Shown: one piece after another, positions 45,486 through 54,391 of the stretch
Position numbering within the stretch: the stretch's first letter is position 1
Layout of the letters: every line of letters starts with the position of its first letter
Origin: Fredericiella sp963839515
Lineage (GTDB): Bacteria > Chloroflexota > Anaerolineae > Caldilineales > Caldilineaceae
Assembly: GCA_963839515.1 (NCBI GenBank)
Contig: CAWIVN010000020.1
Span: 62,001 to 126,000, forward strand
Reading direction: 5' to 3'
Length of the DNA stretch: 64,000 nt
The notes under the pieces: generated by a model
Databases searched by the model: none
The model's input: only the letters and a program-made list of their open reading frames with translations
Told to the model about the DNA's origin: nothing
Position numbers and translations under genes: made by a program

Positions 45486-45845
45486 GAGCATGGCTTTCGT
45501 GACTGGAAGACCCACCTGCGCCTCAAGGGCACCTTGCGTGCCCTGAACATCGCCTACGTCTGCGGCCTCATGCTTGTGCTGGCACTCCTTTATTGGTTCG
45601 TCTGTCTCTGTGGCTTGCGCTGGAACCATCCCCGCTTCCGTTCTCGGATTGCCTGCTGGGGTACCCCGAGCTTCTTCAAGACCGCACTCGATCTCCTTAT
45701 CACTCACGACCCGCTCGCGCTGGCTGCCTGGCCGCATATCCTGGCTTGGATTCACGGCAAACTCAAATTCTTCCAACCCTGCCAAGGCCCTATGCTCTTC
45801 GTTATCGCCGCAACCGTCCCTGGTACCTACAAACTGGGTAACTGA
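45486..45845 (+). pseudogene. IS4-type transposase, right (C-terminal) fragment
   Basis: About 119 residues ending at TGA 45845: EHGFRDWKTHLRLKGTLRALNIAYVCGLMLVLALLYWFVCLCGLRWN and so on. HGFRDWK follows the catalytic Glu of the DDE transposase. The C-terminus appears complete. The longer plus-strand open frame across the element is only antisense to the recombinase. Confidence 0.8.
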
Positions 45846-46055
45846 AAGGCAAAGAGCTGCTGTTAGCCGACGCTAACTCGGTCCGCGTATTACCGTCATT
45901 CTATCCTCACGCGTAGAATAAGGTCATTGTCACACGCCGAATCTTCTGGCGAGGCTCTCAGTGTATCCTTAATGCAGTTAGCACACAAAGAGCCATCACT
46001 TGGTAGCCTAGATCGCGCTGTCTCGGACAACCGATTAGCCAACACGGAGAGTACA

Positions 46056-47231
46056 ATGACCGCACTGCCGCAGATTCCGCCGGGTGAATACCCAGCCCGT
46101 TGGCACCGTGTCCAGGAATTGATGGATCGAAACGACCTCGATCTTCTGCTCGCCTACGCCGACGACCGCGCTACCTTTGGCCCGGCCCACGCCCGCTGGC
46201 TGGCCAACTTTCCCGTGCACTTCGAGCCGGCCTGCATCGTGCTGGCGCGTACGGGCCAGCCTGTCCTGCTCTGTGGCCCCGAGAGCGACCAATATGCGCT
46301 GCTGGCGGGCCGCATCCCGGACGTACGCGTGCTGCGCGAATTCACCCACCCCGACGAAGACTACCCCTACTCGCGCATCCAGGGACTGGCTGAAGTAGTC
46401 GTTGAATTGACAGGATCGGCAGGCGCAGTACGCCGCATAGGTCTCGCCGGCCGCGGGCTAATGAGCTATGATTTTCTGAGTGCTCTTCAGCATGCCCTGC
46501 CGGGCGTGGCGTGGCAGGACGTGGAGTCCGCCATGTGCGACCTGCGCGCCGTCAAGACTCCGGCCGAGCAGGCTGTCATCCGCCACGCCTATCGCATCGC
46601 CGAACTGGGATTGGCGGCTGCCGTTGCTGCGACTGCACCGGGCGTGAGCGAGCGCGCCATCGCCGCCGAGGCTGAGGCAGCTATGCGCCGGGCAGGAGCA
46701 GAAGGTACAGGCATCGATACCATCGTGGCAGCCGGCCCGCGGGCACGGCCTATCCTCGCCCGCTCCACTTTCGCTTCCGTCGCCGAGAACGACCTGGTGC
46801 TGCTCACGGTGGCGCCCCGCTATGAGGGCTACCACGCTGCCATCGGCAGGCCGGTGCTTGTCGGCAGTCCCAATTCCGAGGCGCTGCATGCCCTGGAGGT
46901 GGCGATCTGCGCACAAGAGGCCTGCTTTGCCGCGCTGCGCCCTGGTGTCGAGGGCCGCGCCGTGGAGGCAATCGGCCGTCACATTGTCGAGGAAGCGGGG
47001 TTAGGCAATTTCTTCCTCTACTCGGGCGTGCACAGCGTCGGCGTGATCGAGTTCGAGCCGCCCATCTTCGGTCCCAGCAGCAGTGCCCGCCTCGCTGCCG
47101 GCATGGTCATCTCGGTGGATATTCCCATGTTTAACGCACCTTGGGGTGGGCTGCGCGTCGAGGATGGCTACCTGGTCACTGAGACTGGCGCCAAGAAACT
47201 GCACGATACACCGTTCTGGCTGCGTAAATAG
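46056..47231 (+). CDS. M24-family (Xaa-Pro peptidase-like) protein, metal site degenerate
   Basis: Start set at ATG 46056 with GGAGAG before it; the longer frame adds 43 residues without family match. 391 residues with an N-terminal creatinase-like domain (YPARWHRVQELMDRNDLDLLLAYADDRATFG) and a C-terminal pita-bread domain. The usual metal-binding Asp residues (Asp in the 'GY..D.TR' region) are replaced: LLTVAPRYEGYHAAIGRPVLVG. The His (SGVHSVGVIEFEPP) and the Glu of LRVEDGYLVT remain. It may be a creatinase-like hydrolase or an inactive homologue. It lies beside a LacI-regulated sugar operon, convergent with lacI. Confidence 0.85.
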   Translation: MTALPQIPPGEYPARWHRVQELMDRNDLDLLLAYADDRATFGPAHARWLANFPVHFEPACIVLARTGQPVLLCGPESDQYALLAGRIPDVRVLREFTHPDEDYPYSRIQGLAEVVVELTGSAGAVRRIGLAGRGLMSYDFLSALQHALPGVAWQDVESAMCDLRAVKTPAEQAVIRHAYRIAELGLAAAVAATAPGVSERAIAAEAEAAMRRAGAEGTGIDTIVAAGPRARPILARSTFASVAENDLVLLTVAPRYEGYHAAIGRPVLVGSPNSEALHALEVAICAQEACFAALRPGVEGRAVEAIGRHIVEEAGLGNFFLYSGVHSVGVIEFEPPIFGPSSSARLAAGMVISVDIPMFNAPWGGLRVEDGYLVTETGAKKLHDTPFWLRK

Positions 47232-47272
47232 GCGCTACACTTGGCTGTATCTGTAGATGCAATTGGCGCCAG

Positions 47273-48340
47273 CTACGCCCGCTGCTGTACAAGCTGTGCA
47301 CCACACGAGTGACGTACGACCAATCCGCACGCCAGTTTTACCTGCTGCACCGGCCGGCTGGGATTGCGCATACGCGCAAAAAGCAGCTCCGCCGCAACTG
47401 CGCCGATGTGGTAAGCATGCTGGTCCACTACCGTTAACGGCGGATTGTAGGCATCCGTCCAGGGCATTTCGTCAAAACCGACAAAGGCAACATCGTCCGG
47501 GATGCGCCACTGCCGCTCGCGGATGGCCTTGAGGGCGGCCGTCGTAGCGTCATTGTTGACCGCCAACAGGGCGAACGGCGGCTGAATCCGCGCCAATAGC
47601 TGCTGCGCCGCCACATAGAAGCCGCCTAACTGCCATTCCCCATTTTCGATGACGTAGTCCTCTGGCCCAACCCCAGCCTCCTTTAATGCCGCTACAAACC
47701 CACGCTGGCGCTCTATTGCCGTGTCATGATCGAGAGGGCCGCCGACCAGGGCAAAACGACGATGGCCTAGCGCCAGGAGATGGCGAGTTGCCTGCGCCAT
47801 TGCTTCGCAATTGTTGGTTACAACGCTATCCAACGGCATCCCCGGTGGCACGTGATCAACGCAGACTACCGGCACGCCGCTATGGGAGAGGGAAAGATAG
47901 TTCTTCGGCCGGTTGGAGGCGAACTGTACGATTAACCCGCTTACCTGCTCTTCCAGCATGATCTCCAGGTTGAGCTGCTCGTATGCAAGATCGTTATTGG
48001 AGTTGCCGACGAGTACCGCCACCTGATTGGGGATCAGCGTCTGTTCTACGCCCTTGAGAATATCCGTAAAAAACGAGTTTTGAATATTGGAGACAAGAAA
48101 TCCCACGCGCTTGACCGAACGGCCTGTGCGCAGGTCGCGCGCGGCGCGGTTTGGCCGATAGCCGAGCTGCTGCACTGCGGACTGGACGCGCGCCGCCAAT
48201 TCGGGGCTAACACGATTCGGGTTGTTGAGCACGCGCGAGACAGTGGCGTCAGAAACGTTGGCCGCCGCTGCTACCTGCCGAATGGTTACGCGCAAGGCAA
48301 GGTCCTGGCCGGCAGGGGCGGGGGGTGAGTTGTCACTCAT
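47273..48340 (-). CDS. LacI-family transcriptional regulator
   Basis: 355 residues. The N-terminal helix-turn-helix and hinge helix are classic: VTIRQVAAAANVSDATVSRVLNNPNRVSPELAARVQSAVQQLGYRPNRAARDLRTGRS. A periplasmic-binding-protein-like effector domain follows (VGFLVSNIQNSFFTDILKGVEQ; RFALVGGPLDHDTAIERQRGF; AFVGFDEMPWTDAYNPPLTVV). It is divergent from the sugar-binding-protein gene, 178 bases away, and very probably controls that operon. GGAG lies 5 bases before the ATG. The effector is not known; the neighbouring glycosidase suggests a fucosyl- or galactosyl-type oligosaccharide. Confidence 0.95.
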   Translation of the reverse strand: MSDNSPPAPAGQDLALRVTIRQVAAAANVSDATVSRVLNNPNRVSPELAARVQSAVQQLGYRPNRAARDLRTGRSVKRVGFLVSNIQNSFFTDILKGVEQTLIPNQVAVLVGNSNNDLAYEQLNLEIMLEEQVSGLIVQFASNRPKNYLSLSHSGVPVVCVDHVPPGMPLDSVVTNNCEAMAQATRHLLALGHRRFALVGGPLDHDTAIERQRGFVAALKEAGVGPEDYVIENGEWQLGGFYVAAQQLLARIQPPFALLAVNNDATTAALKAIRERQWRIPDDVAFVGFDEMPWTDAYNPPLTVVDQHAYHIGAVAAELLFARMRNPSRPVQQVKLACGLVVRHSCGAQLVQQRA

Positions 48341-48425
48341 TCATTCTCCTAGTCGGCACGGATTGCTGTCGTTTGTTGCCCCTAACGGTGCCATTCCCAT
48401 CATAAAATTGCGTGGCGAATGTGGG

Positions 48426-48472
48426 TTGACAGCAGGAATTAGCCGTGCTATTCTGTAATTCGATTGTAATCG
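48426..48472 (+). promoter_or_regulatory. Promoter and likely LacI-type operator of the sugar ABC operon
   Basis: TTGACA (48426-48431), a 17-base spacer and TATTCT (48449-48454). The inverted repeat CGATT-GT-AATCG (48461-48472) lies at the expected transcription start, a good position for repression by the divergent LacI protein. Confidence 0.65.
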
Positions 48473-48518
48473 TTTTCTGATAACTTTCAAGCCCCAGTTT
48501 TTCCAAAGGAGACATCGT

Positions 48519-49883
48519 ATGCGCAAACAGAGTCTGCGCTTGCTGGCCACCGTGCTGTTGGGCGCCATTTTGGCTGCCTGTGCGGCACCGCCGGCGACCA
48601 CCAGTGGCCCGGCGGCTGATGCAGCCCAACCGACGGGCGAGGCTACATCCGCAACCGCACCGGCCACGGGCGAGAAGCAAACGCTCGATCTGTGGTTCAA
48701 CAGCGACGAGACTTTTAATCAGTTTAACGAGAAGGTGGTTGCCGACTTTGAAGCTGCCAATCCGGATATCGACATTGTGTACAGCCCCTACGCCAATGAA
48801 GCCTACAAGACCACGCTGCAAGTAGCTATCGGCTCAGGCGATCCGCCGGATATCCTCTTTAACTGGGCCGGGGACGATACAGGCCGCTTTGCGCGCGAAG
48901 GCAATCTACTGGATCTGACCCCTTATGCAGAGCAGTATAAGTGGGCAGAGCAGCTATCGCCGGCCATGCTTGACGCTTTCACGGTCGACGGCAAGCTGTA
49001 CGGCGCTCCCTACAGTCAGGAAGCCAAGTACTTCTACTATCATTTGGACCTTTTTGATCAGTTGGGTCTCAAGGTGCCGACTACTTTTGACGAACTGCTG
49101 GGCATGTGCCGCACGATTCGTGAGGCAGGCATGGTCCCCTTGGCGTTTGGCAACCAGGAGCGCTGGGAAGGCGTGCACTATCTGACCATCTTCAACCAGA
49201 AAATGGCGGGGGAGGACACGATTGCCGCTGATTATTCGCTGTCCAGCACGCCCGATGCTTTGTTTACCGACCCCGGCTATGTCGAAGCGTTCAACCAACT
49301 GCTGGCCATGCAGGATGCCGGCTGCTTTGGCGACGCGGTCAACTCGACGACGCCTGACGCGGCTGCCGTTCTATTCTCCAATCAGCAGACGGTGATGTAT
49401 TACCAGGGAACTTGGCTGATGGGTACCTTGAAGGAGAACGGGCTGGAGGGCAAGTACGGCATGTTCCGCATGCCGCCGATCACCAGCGATGCGGCCAAGG
49501 GTAACCAGAACTATGTGTTGGCCGGACCAGTGGGCTTGGAAATTTCCGCCAAGACTCCCTATCCCGATGCCGCCGCCAAGTTCCTTGACTTCTACGTGTC
49601 ACAACCGGTTCAAGCTTCCCTGCTGCTGGACACCAATCGCATCCCTGTGCGTGAGGACGCGGTAGACAAGGCGAAGGCCCCGGCCGGCGTAGTCGCCGTG
49701 ACCGAGGACCTGGCAAAAGCTGAGGGCACGGCGTTGTGGCTCGACGTGGTACTGGAAAACAGCATCTCGGAAGTATACCTGAACTCGATCCAAGAAGTGT
49801 TGGCGGGCACCAAGACGCCCGAACAGGCTGTCCAGGCCGTACGCGAACAGGCGCTCAAGGTACAGGAGTCGCGCAAGCAGTAG
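48519..49883 (+). CDS. ABC sugar transporter, substrate-binding lipoprotein
   Basis: 454 residues. Lipobox LGAILAACAAP (Cys about residue 21) and an Ala/Thr-rich tether precede the extracellular solute-binding domain of cluster D type (LDLWFNSDETFNQFNEKVVADFEAANPDIDIVY; PPDILFNWAGDD; QQTVMYYQGTWLMG). It captures a sugar or oligosaccharide for the two permeases downstream. GGAG lies 8 bases before the ATG. No ATPase gene is present, which is common when a shared MsmK/UgpC-type ATPase serves several transporters. A strong hairpin separates it from the first permease gene. Confidence 0.94.
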   Translation: MRKQSLRLLATVLLGAILAACAAPPATTSGPAADAAQPTGEATSATAPATGEKQTLDLWFNSDETFNQFNEKVVADFEAANPDIDIVYSPYANEAYKTTLQVAIGSGDPPDILFNWAGDDTGRFAREGNLLDLTPYAEQYKWAEQLSPAMLDAFTVDGKLYGAPYSQEAKYFYYHLDLFDQLGLKVPTTFDELLGMCRTIREAGMVPLAFGNQERWEGVHYLTIFNQKMAGEDTIAADYSLSSTPDALFTDPGYVEAFNQLLAMQDAGCFGDAVNSTTPDAAAVLFSNQQTVMYYQGTWLMGTLKENGLEGKYGMFRMPPITSDAAKGNQNYVLAGPVGLEISAKTPYPDAAAKFLDFYVSQPVQASLLLDTNRIPVREDAVDKAKAPAGVVAVTEDLAKAEGTALWLDVVLENSISEVYLNSIQEVLAGTKTPEQAVQAVREQALKVQESRKQ

Positions 49884-49904
49884 CAGCCAGTAGCAATCTC
49901 CAAA

Positions 49905-49959
49905 GTTAGCGAGTGTTTTCTGGAACGGTGCACACCGTTCCCAGAGAACACTCGCTAAC
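49905..49959. repeat. Strong hairpin between binding-protein and permease genes
   Basis: GTTAGCGAGTGTT (49905-49917) pairs with AACACTCGCTAAC (49947-49959). The inner TCTGGAACGGTG pairs with CACCGTTCC-CAGA with one bulge. This is the position of the malE-malF type stabilising element that raises the amount of binding protein over permease. No T tract follows. Confidence 0.85.
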
Positions 49960-49993
49960 ACCACCGCTGTCTTTTTCTGTTTCCACCAGCATT

Positions 49994-50941
49994 ATGACGA
50001 CTCGGAACTTTGCAGGCAACTCGCCTGCACCACAAGCGAGCAAGCGCCACAACCGCGCGTATATAAGGCGACAGTGGTTCGACGCCTATCTGCTCGTTGC
50101 GCCTGCGCTTGTCATGTTCTTTGTCTTTGTCATTTATCCCCTCTTCAGCACTATCTATCTCTCGCTCTTTGACTACGGCCTGACAGATGCCCGGCTGCGC
50201 TTTGTCGGCGTCGGCAACTTCGTCGAGCTGGGCAGCGATCCGGTTTTCTGGCGGTCCTTAGGCAATAATCTCACAATTTTGGTGGTCTCGGTTATTGTTC
50301 AAGTTGGGTTAGGGCTCATCCTGGCGGCGCTGATCGACCGCGGCGCACGTTGGGGGCGCTCGATCTTTCGTACGCTGAACTTTGCGCCGGTGGTCATGTC
50401 GGCAGTGGCTGTCGGCATTCTGTGGCAGTTGATCTATGACCCCACGGTTGGTCTCGCCAATCGTTTTGTGGCGCTGTTTGGCATAAGGCCACCTTCACAA
50501 GGTTGGCTGGGCGATCCCAATCTCGCCATTTTTTCAATTCTGGTCGTTGCCTGTTGGCAGTACACAGGCTATGTCATGGTAATCGTCCTGGCCGGAATGC
50601 AGTCGGTCTCGCCGGAGTTATACGAGGCGGCCGCGCTCGACGGCGCCGGTGAGGTGCGGAAGTTCATTTCCGTGACAATTCCCTCGATCCGTAACGTCAT
50701 CATCGCCGTCATCCTGATTACCATGATTGGGGCGATCAAGGTCTTTGACCTGGTGTACATTCTGACGCGTGGCGGACCGGCCAATGCGAGCCAGGTAATG
50801 AGCACCTATATATACTATAACGCCTTCACCGTCAATCGCGCCGGCTATGCTAGCGCCATCAGCGTTGTACTGCTCGTTATCGCCCTCATTCTGGGCGTGT
50901 TACAGTTGCGCCTTAGTTCTCGCCCAAGGGAGGGCGCATGA
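49994..50941 (+). CDS. ABC sugar transporter permease (MalF type)
   Basis: Start set at ATG 49994, after the intergenic hairpin; the longer frame would run through the hairpin. 315 residues with six helices. The first helix is WFDAYLLVAPALVMFFVFVIYPLFSTIYLSL, and the EAA loop YEAAALDGAGEVRKFISVTIPSIR contacts the ATPase. It forms the channel with the second permease. The stop overlaps the next start (ATGA). Confidence 0.94.
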   Translation: MTTRNFAGNSPAPQASKRHNRAYIRRQWFDAYLLVAPALVMFFVFVIYPLFSTIYLSLFDYGLTDARLRFVGVGNFVELGSDPVFWRSLGNNLTILVVSVIVQVGLGLILAALIDRGARWGRSIFRTLNFAPVVMSAVAVGILWQLIYDPTVGLANRFVALFGIRPPSQGWLGDPNLAIFSILVVACWQYTGYVMVIVLAGMQSVSPELYEAAALDGAGEVRKFISVTIPSIRNVIIAVILITMIGAIKVFDLVYILTRGGPANASQVMSTYIYYNAFTVNRAGYASAISVVLLVIALILGVLQLRLSSRPREGA

Positions 50942-51769
50942 AAGCGCCAAAACTAAGAGTGCGGCCACTGCAGTTCCTGGCCTATGCCCTGCTGACCATA
51001 TACTCTATCTTAGTGGCGCTGCCGCTCGTGTGGATGGTGCTCTCCTCCACCAAGACCATGCGCGAGTTGTTTACCTTTCCTTTTGCGCTGCCGGCCGATC
51101 CCCAATGGTCGAACTTCGCCAAGGCATGGCAAAGCGGTATTTCGCAGTATCTGGTTAACTCACTGATCGTGACTTCTGTCTCCGTCACCCTCATCGTATT
51201 GTTCAGCGCTCTGGCAGCGTACGCGCTGAGCGCGGCTCAACTTCCCCGGGCGCGTGCCGATCTTTTTGCTGCTGATCGCCGGCTTTGCCATCCCAGTACA
51301 TACGGTGCTTGTGCCGCTATACCGTAGCCTAAACAGCATGAATCTGCTCAATACGCACGCCGGGCTGATTGCACCTTATGTGGCATTCGGCATTCCTTTT
51401 TCGGTGCTGCTGCTCTATGCCTTTTTCCTGGAGTTTCCACCCGAGATTGAGGATGCCGCTCGCATCGATGGCTGCAGCACCCTACAGACAGTTTTTCAGG
51501 TCGTCATGCCATTGTCGATGCCTGCGCTCGTCAGCGTGACGATCTTTCAGACCGTGTTTCTTTGGAATGAATTCTCGCTGGCGTTGATTATCATTCGCGA
51601 CGACGCTCTGCGAACCATTCCTCTCGGGCTGACCAAGTTTCAGGGGCAGTGGTCTACCAACTGGACACTAATGCTGGCATCTTTATCGATGGCGACGCTG
51701 CCAGTGCTGTTAATGTTTATCTTGCTGCAAAAGCAGTTTATCCGCAGCCTGGTCGGCTTCTCCAAGTAG
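50938..51769 (+). CDS. ABC sugar transporter permease (MalG type), frameshifted
   Basis: The second permease, about 277 residues once repaired. The first part is intact up to AAYALSA near 51230 (LQFLAYALLTIYSILVALPLVWMVLSSTKT). The rest resumes in the next frame at NFPGRVPIFLLLIAGFAIPVHTVLVPLYRSL and includes the EAA loop EIEDAARIDGCSTLQTVFQVVMPLSMPAL and the end FIRSLVGFSK. One extra base in GAGCGCGGCTC (about 51229-51239) accounts for the break. All family regions are present, so sequence error is likelier than loss. Confidence 0.85.
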
Positions 51770-51819
51770 CATTGGCCGCTGCATCCCAATTGACTCCATC
51801 GCCATCCAATGAGGGTATT

Positions 51820-53832
51820 ATGAACGCTTTGCCTCTTCGCTACCGGCAGATCCATCTTGACTTTCACACGTCACCCGATTGTACTGATGTAGGTGTGGAC
51901 TTCGACGGCGACGCGTTTGCGCGCACGCTGCAAGAAGCGCGCGTGAATGCGATCAATATATTTGCCAAGTGCCACCACGGGTACTCGTACTATCCCACCA
52001 AGGTCGGCACAGTGCACCCCGGGCTCCAAATTGACCTGCTGGGCCAACAGATCGAGTCACTGCACCGGGCGAACATTGTCTGCCCAATCTATGTCAGCAT
52101 TATGTGGGACGAACTGGCGGGTGCGCAGCATCCGGAGTGGGTGATCGTCAACAAGGATGGCCGCGTGGCCTCGCGCCCGCCGCTTTCCAATGAATGGGGC
52201 TGGACCACGCTCGACGTATCTTCCGGCTATGCCGACTACGTTATGGCGCAGGTTACGGAGTTGACCGAACTGTATGAGGTGGACGGCTTCTGGTTTGACA
52301 TCTGCTTCCCACGTCCCAACTATTCGCCCTGGGGGCAGGCGCAGATGCGTGACGCCGGCGTGTCGCTGGACGACGACGAGGCGGTGTGGGAGTTTGCCCG
52401 CCGCAAGCAGGAACGCTTCTTTGCGCGCATGACTGACCACGTCAACCAACTGGCGCCCGGAGCCACGATCTTCTACAACGGCACTATCAGCCGTGACATG
52501 CGGCGCGTCGCCCCCTATGAGACTCATTTTGAGGTCGAGAGCCTGCCCACCTCAGGCACTTGGGGCTATCTTCACTACCCGGTGATGGCGCGCCAGGCGC
52601 GCAGCTATGGCAAGCCGATGATTGGCATGACCGGCCGTTTCCATACTTCCTGGGGTGACTTTGGTGGATTGAAGACAGTGGACCAGATGCGCTATGAATG
52701 TGCCACGACGGTGGCGGCGGGTGGGCGAATCTGTGTGGGCGACCAGCTGCACCCGCGCGGGGTACTCGATCCCGCAGTTTACCGCATGGTAGGAGCAGCC
52801 TACGCCGAGGTCGAGGCGCTGGAACCGTGGCTGGTCGGCGCGGCTCCTACCGCCGAGGCGGCCGTGCTGGCGATTGGGCCGCTCGAGGAGACTCTGGATG
52901 GCATCGGCACCCAGAGTCCTGATGCCGAGGGCGCAATCCAAATGTTGATCGAGTTGGGCGTACAATGCGACCTGGTCGATGCCGAAGCGGTATTTGATCC
53001 CTATCGGCTGGTGGTATTGCCCGACGGCGCAGTAGTAGATGGGACGTTGCGCGCCAGGCTCGATGCGTTTGTCGCAGCCGGCGGCGCCTTGATCTTCAGC
53101 GGAACGGCCGCTTTGGATGCGGCAACGGGTCAGTTCCAATTGGCAGGTGCGCCCGTGCGCTACCTAGGGCCTGCACCAACGCAACCAAGCTACTTGCGAC
53201 CTACCGGCATCGAATCCTCTGAAACCGAGTTGGCGGCTGACTACGATTATGCCTACTACGAGCAGGCACATTGTGTCGAGGCGCTTGATGGTGCGACGGC
53301 CTATGGTGATGTGCGCCGTGCCTACTTCTCGCGCACCTGGCAGCACTTCATGGGACATCAGCACGCAGCGGTGGATCGGTCGCTGGCGACCCCATTGGCC
53401 GTGCGCAAGGGGCGGGTGCTCTATCTGGCCGCACCCTTGTTCCGCGGCTACAAGAAGTTCGACTACTGGGCCTATCGGGCTATGGTGCAAGGTTTGCTGC
53501 TCGAACTCCTCCCCAATCGACTGCTTTACCCCATGGGACCTGGGTGGATAGAGTACACGTTGCAGCGCCAGCCTGCCACACAGGAGCACGGTTCCCGGCA
53601 GCTTGTGCACATCATCAGTTATCAACCGCGGCGCAGCCTCCAGCCTATCGCTCATGTTGACCAAGCGTGGCCAGTAGCTGGCTTGGGCTTCAAAGTACGA
53701 GTCGAGAGCACCCCGAAAAGCGTCTATCTCGCACCCGAAGGCACGCCTGTTGCCTACACCATAGAAGATGGTTATGTGCGGGCTACATTGCCCTTGGTAC
53801 GCACGAGTGCACTGGTGGCGATAGAGTCCTGA
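51820..53832 (+). CDS. GHL6-like glycoside hydrolase with beta-galactosidase trimerisation-like domain
   Basis: Start set at ATG 51820 with GAGGG before it; the longer frame overlaps the permease. 670 residues. The N-terminal barrel (LHTSPDC-like HLDFHTSPDCTDVGVDFD; NAINIFAKCHHGYSYYPTKVGTVHPGL; DGFWFDICFPRPN with a candidate nucleophile Asp; ETHFEVESLP) matches the hypothetical glycosyl hydrolase 6 family, related to alpha-L-fucosidases and GH42 enzymes. A flavodoxin-like trimerisation domain follows (LIELGVQCDLVDAEAVFDPYRLVVLPDGAVVDG) and then a beta-rich end. No signal peptide, so it should act in the cytosol on the sugar imported by the upstream transporter. Confidence 0.85.
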   Translation: MNALPLRYRQIHLDFHTSPDCTDVGVDFDGDAFARTLQEARVNAINIFAKCHHGYSYYPTKVGTVHPGLQIDLLGQQIESLHRANIVCPIYVSIMWDELAGAQHPEWVIVNKDGRVASRPPLSNEWGWTTLDVSSGYADYVMAQVTELTELYEVDGFWFDICFPRPNYSPWGQAQMRDAGVSLDDDEAVWEFARRKQERFFARMTDHVNQLAPGATIFYNGTISRDMRRVAPYETHFEVESLPTSGTWGYLHYPVMARQARSYGKPMIGMTGRFHTSWGDFGGLKTVDQMRYECATTVAAGGRICVGDQLHPRGVLDPAVYRMVGAAYAEVEALEPWLVGAAPTAEAAVLAIGPLEETLDGIGTQSPDAEGAIQMLIELGVQCDLVDAEAVFDPYRLVVLPDGAVVDGTLRARLDAFVAAGGALIFSGTAALDAATGQFQLAGAPVRYLGPAPTQPSYLRPTGIESSETELAADYDYAYYEQAHCVEALDGATAYGDVRRAYFSRTWQHFMGHQHAAVDRSLATPLAVRKGRVLYLAAPLFRGYKKFDYWAYRAMVQGLLLELLPNRLLYPMGPGWIEYTLQRQPATQEHGSRQLVHIISYQPRRSLQPIAHVDQAWPVAGLGFKVRVESTPKSVYLAPEGTPVAYTIEDGYVRATLPLVRTSALVAIES

Positions 53833-53883
53833 ACCTCTTTGGCAGGTTTCATCGGAGCAGCAGAACAAAATACGAGAGGCTAC

Positions 53884-53932
53884 AGCCCTGTTACTGTGCT
53901 AGAAGCAAAAGCTTTTGCACAGCAACAGGGCT
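53884..53932. repeat. Hairpin after the glycosidase gene
   Basis: AGCCCTGTTACTGTGC (53884-53899) pairs with GCACAGCAACAGGGCT (53917-53932), with one mismatch. Loop of 17 bases, itself containing AAAGCTTT. It may end the operon, although no T run follows. The rest of this 244-base gap holds only the next promoter. Confidence 0.75.
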
Positions 53933-54005
53933 TGATCGCTCCAAAACAACATTCCACTTCCTTCTTGATAGAGTGAACCTGATGTCTCGCCTTCCTCGCT
54001 CTCGC

Positions 54006-54034
54006 TTGCCCCCCTCCGCCCGGCGCCGTATAAT
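54006..54034 (+). promoter_or_regulatory. Promoter of the 54-59 kb membrane cassette
   Basis: TTGCCC (54006-54011), a 17-base spacer and a perfect TATAAT (54029-54034), about 43 bases before ATG 54077. Confidence 0.6.
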
Positions 54035-54076
54035 GTCAACGACTGCTTGTTCACTTACCAATGCCGTGCCCTGCCT

Positions 54077-54391
54077 ATGCCACTCGTCAAGAGCACAACG
54101 GATAGACCTTCGGCTGCTGCCGACTCGCTTGCCACGCCGCTCGCCGCAAGCCTGGGAAGGCGAGGGATGGCCACACCCGCCCTGCTGTATGTAACCGCTC
54201 ACCGGCCGTTGGCCTTCGCCGCCGGTCACCTGCTGGCCGTGGCGGCCCCTGTAGCCGCCGTGTTGGGCGTGCCGCACGTCATGGAATGGTCACAGCTGCT
54301 GGCATCGCCGGAAGGCGTAGATCGCCTGGTGGCAGCGCTCACCTTGGCCGAGGGACAACCGACCACCGGCCTTGGGGACCCGCGCCGATGA
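54077..54391 (+). CDS. Cassette gene A: small uncharacterised protein
   Basis: 104 residues from ATG 54077; ATG 54167 (MATPALLYVTAHRPLAF, GGAAGG upstream) is an alternative giving 74 residues. One hydrophobic segment, LAFAAGHLLAVAAPVAAVLGVPHVM, could be a membrane helix or a core strand-helix unit. I do not recognise it. Its stop overlaps the start of gene B (ATGA), so the two are coupled and A could be the detached N-terminal part of a protein that is one chain elsewhere. Confidence 0.55.
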   Translation: MPLVKSTTDRPSAAADSLATPLAASLGRRGMATPALLYVTAHRPLAFAAGHLLAVAAPVAAVLGVPHVMEWSQLLASPEGVDRLVAALTLAEGQPTTGLGDPRR

